NCBI GenBank assembly: GCA_002688015.1
Contig: NZBT01000015.1
Span: forward strand, 1 to 32,273
DNA from: Candidatus Pacearchaeota archaeon
GTDB lineage: Archaea; Nanobdellota; Nanobdellia; Pacearchaeales; GW2011-AR1
Direction: 5' to 3'
Length of the DNA: 32,273 bases
Shown in pieces: positions 23,398 through 30,381 of this stretch (its first letter is position 1; every line of letters starts with the position of its first letter). The position numbers and the translations under genes were made by a program. The notes under the pieces are model-generated. The model was not told the origin of the DNA, searched no databases, and was given only the letters and a program-made list of their open reading frames with translations.

Positions 23398-24146
23398 AAG
23401 TAAAATTACTTGTCGACGGAGGAAAGATGGCCCCGGGCCCTGCAGTAGCTCAGCAACTTGGTCCTATGGGAATCAATCTAGGTAAGGTAATAGAAGATGT
23501 TAATGAAGCAACAAAATCATTCTCTGGAACAAAAGTCCCTGTTGAACTTGATGTCGATCCTAAAACAAAATCTTATGAAATTCAAGTTTTCTCTCCACCC
23601 GTAGCAGAACTAATAAAAAAATCTTTGTCTTTAGAAAAGGGATCTGGGGAAGCAGGAAAATATAAAGTCGGAAATGCATCCATCGAATCTTTGATAGGGA
23701 TAGCAAAAACAAAATCTCCCGATTTGCTTGCTAAAGATTTGAAGGCAGCATTAAAATTAATTGTTGGAACTTGTGTTTCTTTGGGAATATTAATAGACAA
23801 TAAAGATCCAAAGGAAATTCAATCAGAAATTGATTCAGGAAATTATGATACAGAAATAAAAGAAGAAAAAACTGAACCTTCTCCAGAAAAGAAACTAAAG
23901 CTGGAAAAATTCTTCAAAGTTAGAAAAGCGCAGCAAGAGAAACAGAAAGTAGCTGAAGAAGCTGCAGCTGCAGAAGCAGAAGCTGAAAAAGAGAAAGCAA
24001 AGATAGCCGCTGCAGCCGCTGAAGCCGGGGAAGGAGAAGCTCCAGCCGAGGGAGAAGAAGCTAAGGAAGGAGAAACCCCAGAAGGAGAAGCTCCAGCCGA
24101 GGGAGAAGAAGCTAAGGAAGCTCCAGCCGAAGAAAAGAAAGAATAA
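23394..24146 (+). CDS. rpl11: Ribosomal protein L11 with long C-terminal extension
   Basis: Residues 1 to about 155 are archaeal L11, part of the GTPase-associated centre: KVKLLVDGGKMAPGPAVAQQ, LGPMGINLGKVIEDVN, LLAKDLKAALKLIVGTCVSL and GILIDNKDPKEI. Family members usually end near residue 160. Here about 95 residues follow: a basic helical segment (KKLKLEKFFKVRKAQQEKQK), an Ala/Glu-rich coiled stretch, and an acidic tail in which GEAPAEGEEAKE is repeated. GGAGG lies 7 nt before the start, and the ATG overlaps the NusG stop (ATGA). The tail resembles P1/P0 hinges in composition; its role is unknown. Confidence 0.95.
   Translation: MKVKLLVDGGKMAPGPAVAQQLGPMGINLGKVIEDVNEATKSFSGTKVPVELDVDPKTKSYEIQVFSPPVAELIKKSLSLEKGSGEAGKYKVGNASIESLIGIAKTKSPDLLAKDLKAALKLIVGTCVSLGILIDNKDPKEIQSEIDSGNYDTEIKEEKTEPSPEKKLKLEKFFKVRKAQQEKQKVAEEAAAAEAEAEKEKAKIAAAAAEAGEGEAPAEGEEAKEGETPEGEAPAEGEEAKEAPAEEKKE
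24030..24120 (+). repeat. Perfect 40-bp direct repeat in the L11 tail
   Basis: The 40 bases at 24030-24069 recur without change at 24081-24120, a 51-bp period in frame (17 residues), and a partial third copy (ctccagccga) follows. It encodes the repeated GEAPAEGEEAKE tail. Perfect identity suggests recent slippage or recombination. Confidence 0.9.
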
Positions 24147-24190
24147 TCTCAAAACAAAGCTTAAATACCCTTTCTTCCAAATTTACTTAA

Positions 24191-24264
24191 GGGGATATAG
24201 TCCAGTTTGGTTAAGATACGAGGTTTGGGACTTCGTGACCGCGGTTCAAATCCGCGTATCCCCA
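24191..24264 (+). tRNA. tRNA-Pro (UGG anticodon)
   Basis: The 74 nt fold with acceptor GGGGATA/TATCCCC and discriminator A. The anticodon stem CGAGG/CTTCG (one G-U pair) closes the loop TTTGGGA, giving anticodon TGG. The T-arm is GCGG TTCAAAT CCGC. No intron is seen and CCA is not encoded. A TATA-like cttaaata at 24161-24168 is centred about 26 nt before the first base, so the primary transcript may start at or very near the mature 5' end. Confidence 0.94.
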
Positions 24265-24303
24265 TTTCCATAACTTTAAAAACTTAAATTTCAAGATAAA
24301 AAC

Positions 24304-24531
24304 ATGGCAGCAAAGAAAAAGAAAATAAAGGCAGCAGGAAAATTCGGATCAGGATATGGTGTTAGAGCTAGAAAGAACTATAATAAAATAGAATTTACTC
24401 AAAGAACAACACAAAAGTCTCCATTTCATCCTACTGGAAAAGCAAAAAGAATTGCAGCAGGAATCTGGAAATGTTTGAAAACAGGAAAGGTCTTTGCCGG
24501 TCCTGCTTATTCATTAGAAGAAAATAAATAG
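24304..24531 (+). CDS. rpl37ae: Ribosomal protein L37Ae lacking its zinc finger
   Basis: The 75-residue protein matches L37Ae/L43e by its start (KAAGKFGSGYGVRARK) and by RIAAGIWKC then GKVFAGPAYS near the end. The family normally has two CxxC pairs (CPxCG and CxxCG). Here the first is replaced by SPFHPTG and the second is reduced to CLKTG, so only Cys57 remains and zinc binding is very unlikely. Such cysteine-free ribosomal protein variants are known in general. Lies between tRNA-Pro and rpo12. Confidence 0.9.
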   Translation: MAAKKKKIKAAGKFGSGYGVRARKNYNKIEFTQRTTQKSPFHPTGKAKRIAAGIWKCLKTGKVFAGPAYSLEENK

Positions 24532-24561
24532 ATTTAAAACCTTGAAAAAACACAGATAAAA

Positions 24562-24699
24562 ATGGCACAATACAAATGTTTCAAATGCGAAAAAGCAATT
24601 TCTTCAAAACAGCTTGATAAGAGATTTGTCTGTCCCCATTGTGGAAGCAAGATATTTTATAAACCAAGAACTCAGATTGTTAAGCTAGAAGCTATCTAA
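24562..24699 (+). CDS. rpo12: RNA polymerase subunit Rpo12 (RpoP)
   Basis: Below the track's length limit: 45 residues from the ATG at 24562. The protein begins MAQYKCFKCEKAI and continues with FVCPHCGSKIFYKPR, i.e. two CxxC pairs (Cys6/Cys9 and Cys24/Cys27) forming the zinc ribbon of Rpb12/RpoP, and ends TQIVKLEAI. Size and the GSKIFYKPR block are typical of this small assembly subunit. It follows L37Ae and precedes prefoldin beta by 7 nt, a common archaeal order. Confidence 0.94.
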   Translation: MAQYKCFKCEKAISSKQLDKRFVCPHCGSKIFYKPRTQIVKLEAI

Positions 24700-24706
24700 T
24701 TTTAAA

Positions 24707-25069
24707 ATGCCCGAAATAAAAGAGCAAATACAAGAACAAATACAAGAACTCCAATCAATAGAGCAAAATTTACAACTTTTCTTACAACAAAAACAAGCTT
24801 TTCAAGTAGAACTTAACGAATCCGTCAATGCTCTCTCTGAGTTGGAGAATACCAAAGACCCAGAGGCATTCAAAATAATCTCTGGAATAATGGTAAAAAC
24901 CCCTATTGATTCTTTAAAAAAAGATTTAGATGAAAAGAAAAATCTTTTACAAGAAAGAGTAAAAGCAATCGAAAGGCAAGAATCTCTATTAGAAAAGAAG
25001 TCAGTAGAATTAAGGGAAAACATAACAAAAGAGATGTCTTCTCAAGAGAATAAAGACGAAAGCAAATAA
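24707..25069 (+). CDS. pfdB: Prefoldin beta subunit
   Basis: The 120-residue protein is a long helical hairpin: an N-terminal coiled coil (IKEQIQEQIQELQSIEQNLQ), a beta-hairpin region around FKIISGIMVKTPIDSL, and a second coiled coil (KKNLLQERVKAIERQESLLE). This is the prefoldin beta design, four of which combine with two alpha subunits in a jellyfish-shaped chaperone that passes unfolded proteins to the thermosome. Neighbourhood (L37Ae, Rpo12) agrees. Normal length, with a short polar tail. Confidence 0.93.
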   Translation: MPEIKEQIQEQIQELQSIEQNLQLFLQQKQAFQVELNESVNALSELENTKDPEAFKIISGIMVKTPIDSLKKDLDEKKNLLQERVKAIERQESLLEKKSVELRENITKEMSSQENKDESK

Positions 25070-25117
25070 CTTTAATACTACAATAATCTTTATATATTGA
25101 CTAGAGTAACTTAAACA

Positions 25118-25510
25118 ATGGCATTTGATTTCAAAAAATTGGTGGGAAAGGAGCCTTATGAAGAGGACTATGTAGAAATTGATCTTGACTCTGTTTCTCC
25201 TGAAGAAAATAAGGTAATTGTCAAGCCCTTCACATTAAAAGAATTCGGAGATATTAATGAAATCTTAAATTCTCTAAGGGATGGATACACTATAGCAGTT
25301 ATTGATATAAAACCATTAAAATCAAAAGACCTTATTGAATTAAAGCGTGCCGTCGCTAAAATAAAGAAAACAGTTGATGCTCTTGAAGGATCTATAGCAG
25401 GCTTCGGAGAACACACAATTATTGCAACGCCACAGTTTGCAGACATTCAGAAAACAGTAGCAAAACCAACAGAAAACAAAGAAGACAAGGCTGATTTCTT
25501 ACACGGTTGA
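25118..25510 (+). CDS. sepF: Cell division protein SepF
   Basis: The 130-residue protein carries a SepF domain at residues about 33-108: KPFTLKEFGDINEILNSLRD, TIAVIDIKPL and VDALEGSIAGFGEHTIIATP. Archaeal SepF anchors FtsZ to the membrane. The N-terminus (MAFDFKKLVGKEPYEEDY) is short and amphipathic, as expected of the membrane-targeting part. The polar tail ends ADFLHG. A tttatatatt TATA box is centred about 23 nt before the ATG, so it is expressed separately from the prefoldin gene. Functional partner: FtsZ at 17153-18244. Confidence 0.9.
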   Translation: MAFDFKKLVGKEPYEEDYVEIDLDSVSPEENKVIVKPFTLKEFGDINEILNSLRDGYTIAVIDIKPLKSKDLIELKRAVAKIKKTVDALEGSIAGFGEHTIIATPQFADIQKTVAKPTENKEDKADFLHG

Positions 25511-25567
25511 TTATAACTTTTCTACAGAAAATATACTAAATCTATCACCTTATTTGTTTATCAATCT

Positions 25568-25596
25568 CTATTATAATAGGACTCCTATTATATAGG
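25568..25596. terminator. Inverted repeat between convergent genes
   Basis: tataatagg (25572-25580), a 3-nt loop and cctattata (25584-25592) form a perfect 9-bp hairpin. It lies between the convergent ends of sepF and the small membrane protein gene, and is flanked by the 12-bp palindrome ctattataatag. It is placed to act as a bidirectional terminator, although no T-run follows. Confidence 0.4.
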
Positions 25597-25597
25597 G

Positions 25598-25978
25598 TCA
25601 TCTTTTAGCTAAAGAAAAGACGGTCTTTAACGCTACAACAATTGTAGCGGGAATAAACAACAATAATAGCGTTCCTAAAATAGTCGTAATAAATTCATTA
25701 AGATCAAACTGCCCAAGTGCAGCAGAAAGCACTAGACCTTGAATTCCCGCAAAACTAACTACAACTAATGAAACAGAGGCAATCAAAAAAGTTTGCACAT
25801 CTTTTTCAGAAACAAAATACCCCACAACTAATCCTAATATTGCTAAAATAGCAAGCAGCCCAGGACTAATACTTTTCTGTCCTATCAGCGTCGCAAAGAT
25901 TCCTATGATGACAGCAAGAATAATTCCTATTAAAAAAGCCCAGGCTCCAATTAAATTCTCCCTCGATCTTATAGGCAT
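25598..25978 (-). CDS. Small membrane protein with four hydrophobic helices
   Basis: The track starts at a TTG (26005). The ATG at 25978 gives 126 residues beginning MPIRSRENLIGAWAF and is preferred. Four hydrophobic segments follow: AFLIGIILAVIIGIFATLIG, LLAILAILGLVVGYFV, FLIASVSLVVVSFAGIQGLV and FITTILGTLLLLFIPATIVV. The C-terminus is LKTVFSLAKR. No charged or polar motif suggests transport or catalysis, and I know no family name. TATA-like tatttaaac at about 26016-26024 lies upstream. It is divergent from the acidic secreted protein gene. Confidence 0.7.
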   Translation of the reverse strand: MPIRSRENLIGAWAFLIGIILAVIIGIFATLIGQKSISPGLLAILAILGLVVGYFVSEKDVQTFLIASVSLVVVSFAGIQGLVLSAALGQFDLNEFITTILGTLLLLFIPATIVVALKTVFSLAKR

Positions 25979-26052
25979 TTTACCCTTTTCAACATAACCA
26001 ATCAATAACGAATATTTATTTAAACTTTCTTATACCTTTGAATACATCTAAG

Positions 26053-26092
26053 CTTTTCAATAGTTTGAAAAGAAAAACGAAAAGTTTAAATA
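26053..26092 (+). promoter_or_regulatory. Promoter with inverted repeat upstream of TATA
   Basis: tttaaata at 26085-26092 is the TATA-like box of the acidic secreted protein gene and predicts a start near 26115. Upstream, CTTTTCAA tagt TTGAAAAG (26053-26072) is a perfect 8-bp inverted repeat, and ttgaaaag occurs once more at 26103-26110. It may be an operator or activator site. Confidence 0.4.
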
Positions 26093-26121
26093 CTACTGTA
26101 ATTGAAAAGTTACAACAAAAA

Positions 26122-27777
26122 ATGATGAACACAAAAAAATTATTCAGTGTTTTCGCTTTCTTGGCGATAATTGTTCTCTCACTTTCAGTTGTATCAGCTT
26201 TAAGTCTAGGTTCAACATCTAATGATTTAACAGAATCTCAATCTTCAACAACTTTAACTCTAACAAATACAAACACAACAGACATGCAAAACGTAACATT
26301 CTCAATCAGTTCAATTATATCAGGATCAAACCAAGTCATTTTTAACACACCTGCAGCTATATCAAATCTTGCTGCTTCAGGAACTTCACCCGTAACAGTT
26401 TCATATTCAAGTATCATAGGAGATTTTGATTTCGGAAGATATGACACTACATTAACAGCAACAGGAACTTCTTCAAGCGCAACACAAACAATTACATTCC
26501 AAAAGGGCTTCTGTGAGTCAGGAGAAGTTGGTGGAAACTTATCTATAAAGGATATTAACATAGATAACACAGGAACAGGAGATGAAGATGAGTGGTTCTT
26601 GTTAGATGATCTTGAAATTGAAGTAGAAGTAGAGAACGACGGAGATATAGATATAGACGAAATAATTATAGAATTAGGATTATTTAACTCAGATGGAGAA
26701 AATATTATAGATGATCTTGACTTTGAGAACGATGACGAAGAAAAGATTGATGCAGGAGATATTGAAGAATCTGGAGAAGACGACGAATTAACAGAGAGAT
26801 TTATATTCAGAGTCCCAGCAGATCTTGAAGACGAAAATTACAAATTAACAGTAAAAGCATATAGTGATGATCTTGGAGAAAGTGTTGAATGTACTGATAC
26901 TGCAAGCGAACTTGACACAAATGACATATACAAGACAATTGATGTTGAAAGAGAAGATGATGAAGGTAAATTTATTGCCTTTGAGGATAATAAACTCTCA
27001 GTTGAAGAAGCAACTTGTGGAGAAGAAATAACATTAGACACAACAATATTCAACATTGGAGATGAAGATCAAGATAGAGTAAGAGTAAATCTAAGAAACA
27101 CAAAGCTTGGATTAGACATGACTGAAGAAATAACAAGCGACTTAGATAAGGGAGATGACTCAGATGTAACATTCACATTTACTGTTCCAAACGATGCAGA
27201 AGATGGTACACACTTATTGGTTCTTACTGCAGAATATGATTACAAGAAATCTTCTGGAGCATACAGAGAAAGTTCTGATGAAGAGAAGAGAATTCCTTTG
27301 AAAGTTATTGGATGTGGCACTCCAAGCACACCAACAGAAGGAAGAATTGCAACAATTGCAGCTACACTTGAATCAGACGCAGTTGCTGGTAGAGAATTGA
27401 TTGTAAAATCAGAAATAACAAATATTGCAGGCTCAACAAGGTCCTTTGTAGTTGATGCAACAGGATACGACTCATGGGCAACTCTAGAATCAATATCACA
27501 AAGATTGATAACTTTATCTTCTGGAAACTCAAGAGAAGTTACATTCACATTCTTACCAAATAGAGATGCTACAGCAGAACAAAAGACTTTTGTAATCTCA
27601 GCTCAATCTGGTGAAGTAGTAGAGACAAGAGAAGTAGCAGTAACTCTAGAAAGTCCAGCTACAGGATTCTCTAGCCTATTTGCAGGAGGCAACACATTAA
27701 TCTGGACAATTGGAATAATCAATATTGTTCTAATAATCCTAATCATAATTGTTGCTGTAAGTCTAGCAAGAAGATAA
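26122..27777 (+). CDS. Acidic secreted protein with C-terminal TM-RR tail
   Basis: The track starts at a TTG (26038). The ATG at 26122 (551 residues) or 26125 begins directly with a signal peptide (MNTKKLFSVFAFLAIIVLSL, cleavage near VSA). The mature protein has repeated beta-sandwich-like segments of the CARDB/COG1361 kind: TLTNTNTTDMQNVTFSI, EVENDGDIDIDEIIIELGLF and TTIFNIGDEDQDRVRVNL. They are separated by Asp/Glu-rich stretches and a few cysteines. The end, IWTIGIINIVLIILIIIVAV then SLARR, is one membrane helix with a basic tail, either a plain anchor or an archaeosortase sorting signal. An archaeosortase-like gene follows. Probably an abundant surface protein (inference). Confidence 0.85.
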   Translation: MMNTKKLFSVFAFLAIIVLSLSVVSALSLGSTSNDLTESQSSTTLTLTNTNTTDMQNVTFSISSIISGSNQVIFNTPAAISNLAASGTSPVTVSYSSIIGDFDFGRYDTTLTATGTSSSATQTITFQKGFCESGEVGGNLSIKDINIDNTGTGDEDEWFLLDDLEIEVEVENDGDIDIDEIIIELGLFNSDGENIIDDLDFENDDEEKIDAGDIEESGEDDELTERFIFRVPADLEDENYKLTVKAYSDDLGESVECTDTASELDTNDIYKTIDVEREDDEGKFIAFEDNKLSVEEATCGEEITLDTTIFNIGDEDQDRVRVNLRNTKLGLDMTEEITSDLDKGDDSDVTFTFTVPNDAEDGTHLLVLTAEYDYKKSSGAYRESSDEEKRIPLKVIGCGTPSTPTEGRIATIAATLESDAVAGRELIVKSEITNIAGSTRSFVVDATGYDSWATLESISQRLITLSSGNSREVTFTFLPNRDATAEQKTFVISAQSGEVVETREVAVTLESPATGFSSLFAGGNTLIWTIGIINIVLIILIIIVAVSLARR

Positions 27778-27809
27778 GTTTTTATCTGAAGTTTCATACT
27801 TTAAACGAA

Positions 27810-27842
27810 GATTAAAGATTTGTTTAGCAAATCTTTTTAATC
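27810..27842 (+). terminator. Hairpin terminator after the acidic secreted protein gene
   Basis: aaagatttg, loop tttag, caaatcttt (27814-27836) is a perfect 9-bp hairpin. With a two-T bulge it extends to gattaaagatttg pairing with the stretch ending ttaatc. Its 3' side runs into T-rich sequence. The T-rich end (tttttaat) is also about 26 nt before the archaeosortase-like ATG and may double as its TATA box. Confidence 0.55.
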
Positions 27843-27862
27843 TCTTTTTATCTTGTGTTTAC

Positions 27863-28408
27863 ATGAATTCAAAATCTGTTTACTCTCTAATAACAAGATA
27901 TCTAATTCTTGTTATTGTAGCTATTCCAAATCTATTTATTTTTTACAAGGTTTTTACGCCTCTAACAGTCTATCTAAGTTACCTAGTTCTGAGTCTTTTC
28001 TCCCAAGTTCAATTAACTCTCCCAAGCACACTTAACCTTAGTTCCCTAACTATCGAAATAATCCCTGCTTGTGTTGCAGGAGCAGCATATTATCTATTAC
28101 TATTATTAAATTTAACAACGCCTATGGCTCTTAAAAAGAGAATTAAGAGCATATTATTTCTTTTCACAACGTTCTTAATACTCAACGTAATTAGAATATC
28201 AGCCTTTGCTTTAATCATAACGAATGGATACACTTATTTTGATTTAGCACATAAAGTAACATGGTATTTTGGATCCACGATCCTCGTTATCTTAATATGG
28301 TTTGCTAATGTCTATATTTTCAAGATAAGAGAAATCCCAGTATACTCTGATTTCTTATCAATTTCCAAAGACATTAAACATAAAAAGTCTAAAAAGCGTA
28401 AAAGATAA
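27863..28408 (+). CDS. Archaeosortase/exosortase-like membrane protein
   Basis: The 181-residue integral membrane protein has about five hydrophobic helices and the three signature sites of exosortases/archaeosortases in order: Cys70 in IIPACVAGAAYY, Arg111 in LILNVIRISAF and a third site with His130 in DLAHKVTWYFG. These enzymes cut a C-terminal tripartite signal (motif, TM helix, basic tail) and attach the protein to a lipid or glycan. The tail is very basic (KHKKSKKRKR). The preceding gene encodes a protein ending in a TM helix plus RR and is the obvious candidate substrate. It overlaps the DedA gene by 1 nt (TAATG). Confidence 0.8.
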   Translation: MNSKSVYSLITRYLILVIVAIPNLFIFYKVFTPLTVYLSYLVLSLFSQVQLTLPSTLNLSSLTIEIIPACVAGAAYYLLLLLNLTTPMALKKRIKSILFLFTTFLILNVIRISAFALIITNGYTYFDLAHKVTWYFGSTILVILIWFANVYIFKIREIPVYSDFLSISKDIKHKKSKKRKR

Positions 28409-29028
28409 TGCTAACAGAAATATTCTCAAGCATTACTGAATTTATAGTCAATCTTATAGGCTCTCTCGGATATCTCGGTATTTTTCTCGGTATGACTGTA
28501 GAAAGTTCATTCTTTCCTTTCCCAAGCGAAATAATCCTAATCCCAGCAGGAGTTCTTGTTCAAAGAGGAGAATTAGCCTTCTCTCTCGTATTCCTTGCCG
28601 GCCTTCTAGGAAGTTTAGCAGGAGCTCTGATAAACTATTTCCTAGCTCTATACCTTGGCAGACCTCTTGTAATGTCTCTAATTAACAAGTATGGAAAAGC
28701 ACTGGTCATAAGCAAGAAAAGTGTACTCAAATCAGAATCTTTCTTCAACAAACACGGAGAAATAACAACCTTTGTGGGAAGATTAATCCCAGCAATAAGG
28801 CAACTTATTTCTCTTCCAGCAGGATTCTCTAAAATGAACCTGTCTAAATTCATAATCTTCACTTCTCTAGGGGCCGGGATCTGGGGAGCTCTCTTAATCT
28901 ATATAGGGATCCTATTCGGAAATAATCAATCTCTTATAGAACAAAATCTAAATGTTATTACTCTATCTTTAATTGGAATATCTCTTGCAATAACCTTAAT
29001 CTATCTATTGATTAAAAAGAAAAAATAA
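28408..29028 (+). CDS. DedA family membrane protein (VTT domain)
   Basis: The 206-residue protein shows DedA/SNARE-associated signatures: GMTVESSFFPFPSEIILIPA near the N-terminus and GRLIPAIRQLISLPAGFSKM in the middle, followed by GAGIWGALLIYIGILFG. It has about five hydrophobic segments. DedA proteins are lipid scramblases or flippases, and some move polyprenyl phosphate carriers, which would suit a neighbour of a lipid-linked surface-anchoring enzyme. That functional link is inference from the one-base overlap with the archaeosortase-like gene. The stop abuts the convergent gene with no gap. Confidence 0.9.
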   Translation: MLTEIFSSITEFIVNLIGSLGYLGIFLGMTVESSFFPFPSEIILIPAGVLVQRGELAFSLVFLAGLLGSLAGALINYFLALYLGRPLVMSLINKYGKALVISKKSVLKSESFFNKHGEITTFVGRLIPAIRQLISLPAGFSKMNLSKFIIFTSLGAGIWGALLIYIGILFGNNQSLIEQNLNVITLSLIGISLAITLIYLLIKKKK

Positions 29029-29688
29029 CTAAAATCCTGCTCTCTCTCTAGCTTGAACTAATGCTTCAACTTCAAATTTTTCAACAGCATCAAGAAGCCC
29101 ACAATCAGCTATATCCATAATGTAACACGATAGTCCTTTCATCTTAATCTCTGTCTTTTCTCCTTTCTGAATTAAAATAACAACACTTCCTATATGAGTA
29201 TCACAAGTAGCATGTTCAAATTTATTTTCTTCAGCGATTCCTTTATCTGGAATAGCTCCTTTAGCACTGAGTCCATTGTCTCTCAAAAAATTAGTCAGTC
29301 CAGCTACAGCAACAGCATTAAACTCACACTCATCCTCTTCTCCTCCAAGCCCAGTAGAATTAACACTTATAAAAACAGTCTGCTTAATCGGAAGAAAAAT
29401 CTCTCCAGTTATTGGAACTTCATTCTTTCTAGGATCCTTTCTCAAGTAAAGATTATACTTTATAAGTTCCCCATTAGGAGAATTAAAATATCTATAATAA
29501 TGGAAAACAGGAATCTCTCCAAACGTTTCCTTTGTAAAAACAAGGCCATCATATTCAAATTTCTTAGTACTTTGAATTCCAACACTAATTAATAAAAAAA
29601 ATAATATCAATCCAGCCATAACTACAAGAATCCAATAGAGCTGTTTTGTCTCCTTATTTATCTTTTTCGTAGTTCTTTTTTTAGCCAT
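29029..29688 (-). CDS. N-terminally anchored hypothetical protein
   Basis: The 219-residue protein has a very basic start (MAKKRTTKKINKETKQ), one membrane helix (LYWILVVMAGLILFFLLISV) and an extracellular domain with four cysteines (ECEF, HATCDTH, LSCYIM, ADCGLL). The domain has beta strands such as KYNLYLRKDP and TGEIFLPIKQTVFISV. I recognise no family. It follows, on the same strand and 45 nt away, a gene with the same anchored layout, so the two may be co-expressed surface proteins. Confidence 0.7.
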   Translation of the reverse strand: MAKKRTTKKINKETKQLYWILVVMAGLILFFLLISVGIQSTKKFEYDGLVFTKETFGEIPVFHYYRYFNSPNGELIKYNLYLRKDPRKNEVPITGEIFLPIKQTVFISVNSTGLGGEEDECEFNAVAVAGLTNFLRDNGLSAKGAIPDKGIAEENKFEHATCDTHIGSVVILIQKGEKTEIKMKGLSCYIMDIADCGLLDAVEKFEVEALVQARERAGF

Positions 29689-29733
29689 TTTTCTTCTATT
29701 CTATCATTCTTTCTTTTCAATCTTTTATAAATT

Positions 29734-30270
29734 TTATTGTCCAAATGTCTTATAAAGAAAAGCATCAACAGCCCTCAAATCTCCCTCAATAAAGACACAA
29801 TTTTCTTGTTGATAAGCTAGATTTTCTTCAGATTCTGTAAAAACTACCAGATTTTCAGAACAATCCTTTTTAACAATGTCTCCTTCACAATTTTCATAAC
29901 AAGCTTCTTGTGTTCTTGAAGCGTATCTCCCTAAAGTACTTTGAACCTCACTAAAGATTAAATTATCTCCAACATCTAAGTATAAGGGCTTATTCAAATA
30001 ATCATTAACTGTTTTAAAAGTAACAACATTAATTTCCTCTATCTCTAATCTAGGAGTACTTAATCTAATCAAATCATTCCCAAACCTGACTGAAGAACCG
30101 TCATCATAATCTCCTAAATCTCCAGAATCATTTGAATCATCTCCAATAAAACTACTAAATGCGTATCCAACAGTTCCAAAAATAAGAACAGCTAACATAA
30201 AAAAACTCATCATCTTAATATTTCTAGATCTCTCTCTTTCAACTTGATCTCGGCTTTTTATTCTTCTCAT
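29734..30270 (-). CDS. N-terminally anchored hypothetical protein
   Basis: The 178-residue protein has a basic N-terminus (MRRIKSRDQVERERSR), one membrane helix (MMSFFMLAVLIFGTVGYAFS), an acidic linker (DDSNDSGDLGDYDDG) and an extracellular domain with four cysteines (ACYENC, KDCSEN, ENCVFI). No family recognised. Upstream on this strand are TATA-like stretches (30278-30298). It lies between the partial S-layer-like gene and another anchored protein gene, all on the minus strand, but the strong terminator at 30303-30371 separates it from the former. Confidence 0.7.
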   Translation of the reverse strand: MRRIKSRDQVERERSRNIKMMSFFMLAVLIFGTVGYAFSSFIGDDSNDSGDLGDYDDGSSVRFGNDLIRLSTPRLEIEEINVVTFKTVNDYLNKPLYLDVGDNLIFSEVQSTLGRYASRTQEACYENCEGDIVKKDCSENLVVFTESEENLAYQQENCVFIEGDLRAVDAFLYKTFGQ

Positions 30271-30302
30271 GTATTAATTTAAATTCAAGGGTTTAAAAAC
30301 TA

Positions 30303-30371
30303 TTCCAATTAAAGGAAAAAAGAATAAAAGAAAATAAAAAAAAGAAAAAAAGAAAGAAAAAATTTCTTTCT
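30303..30371 (-). terminator. Hairpin plus poly-T terminator of the S-layer-like gene
   Basis: Just past the stop of the S-layer-like gene, AGAAAGAAA, AAA and TTTCTTTCT (30351-30371) form a perfect 9-bp hairpin. About 50 bases of almost pure pyrimidine on the minus strand follow (long T-runs interrupted by C). This is a strong archaeal-type terminator. Confidence 0.75.
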
Positions 30372-30381
30372 ATTTTTAGGT

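Noticed and set aside
24030-24130. Direct repeat in L11 considered as a mobile or minisatellite element
   Set aside because: It is in frame, confined to the acidic tail and has only two full copies, so simple slippage within the gene is sufficient.
30303-30362. Long purine tract considered as replication origin element or assembly artefact
   Set aside because: With the adjacent perfect hairpin directly after a stop codon, it is better explained as a poly-T terminator on the minus strand.
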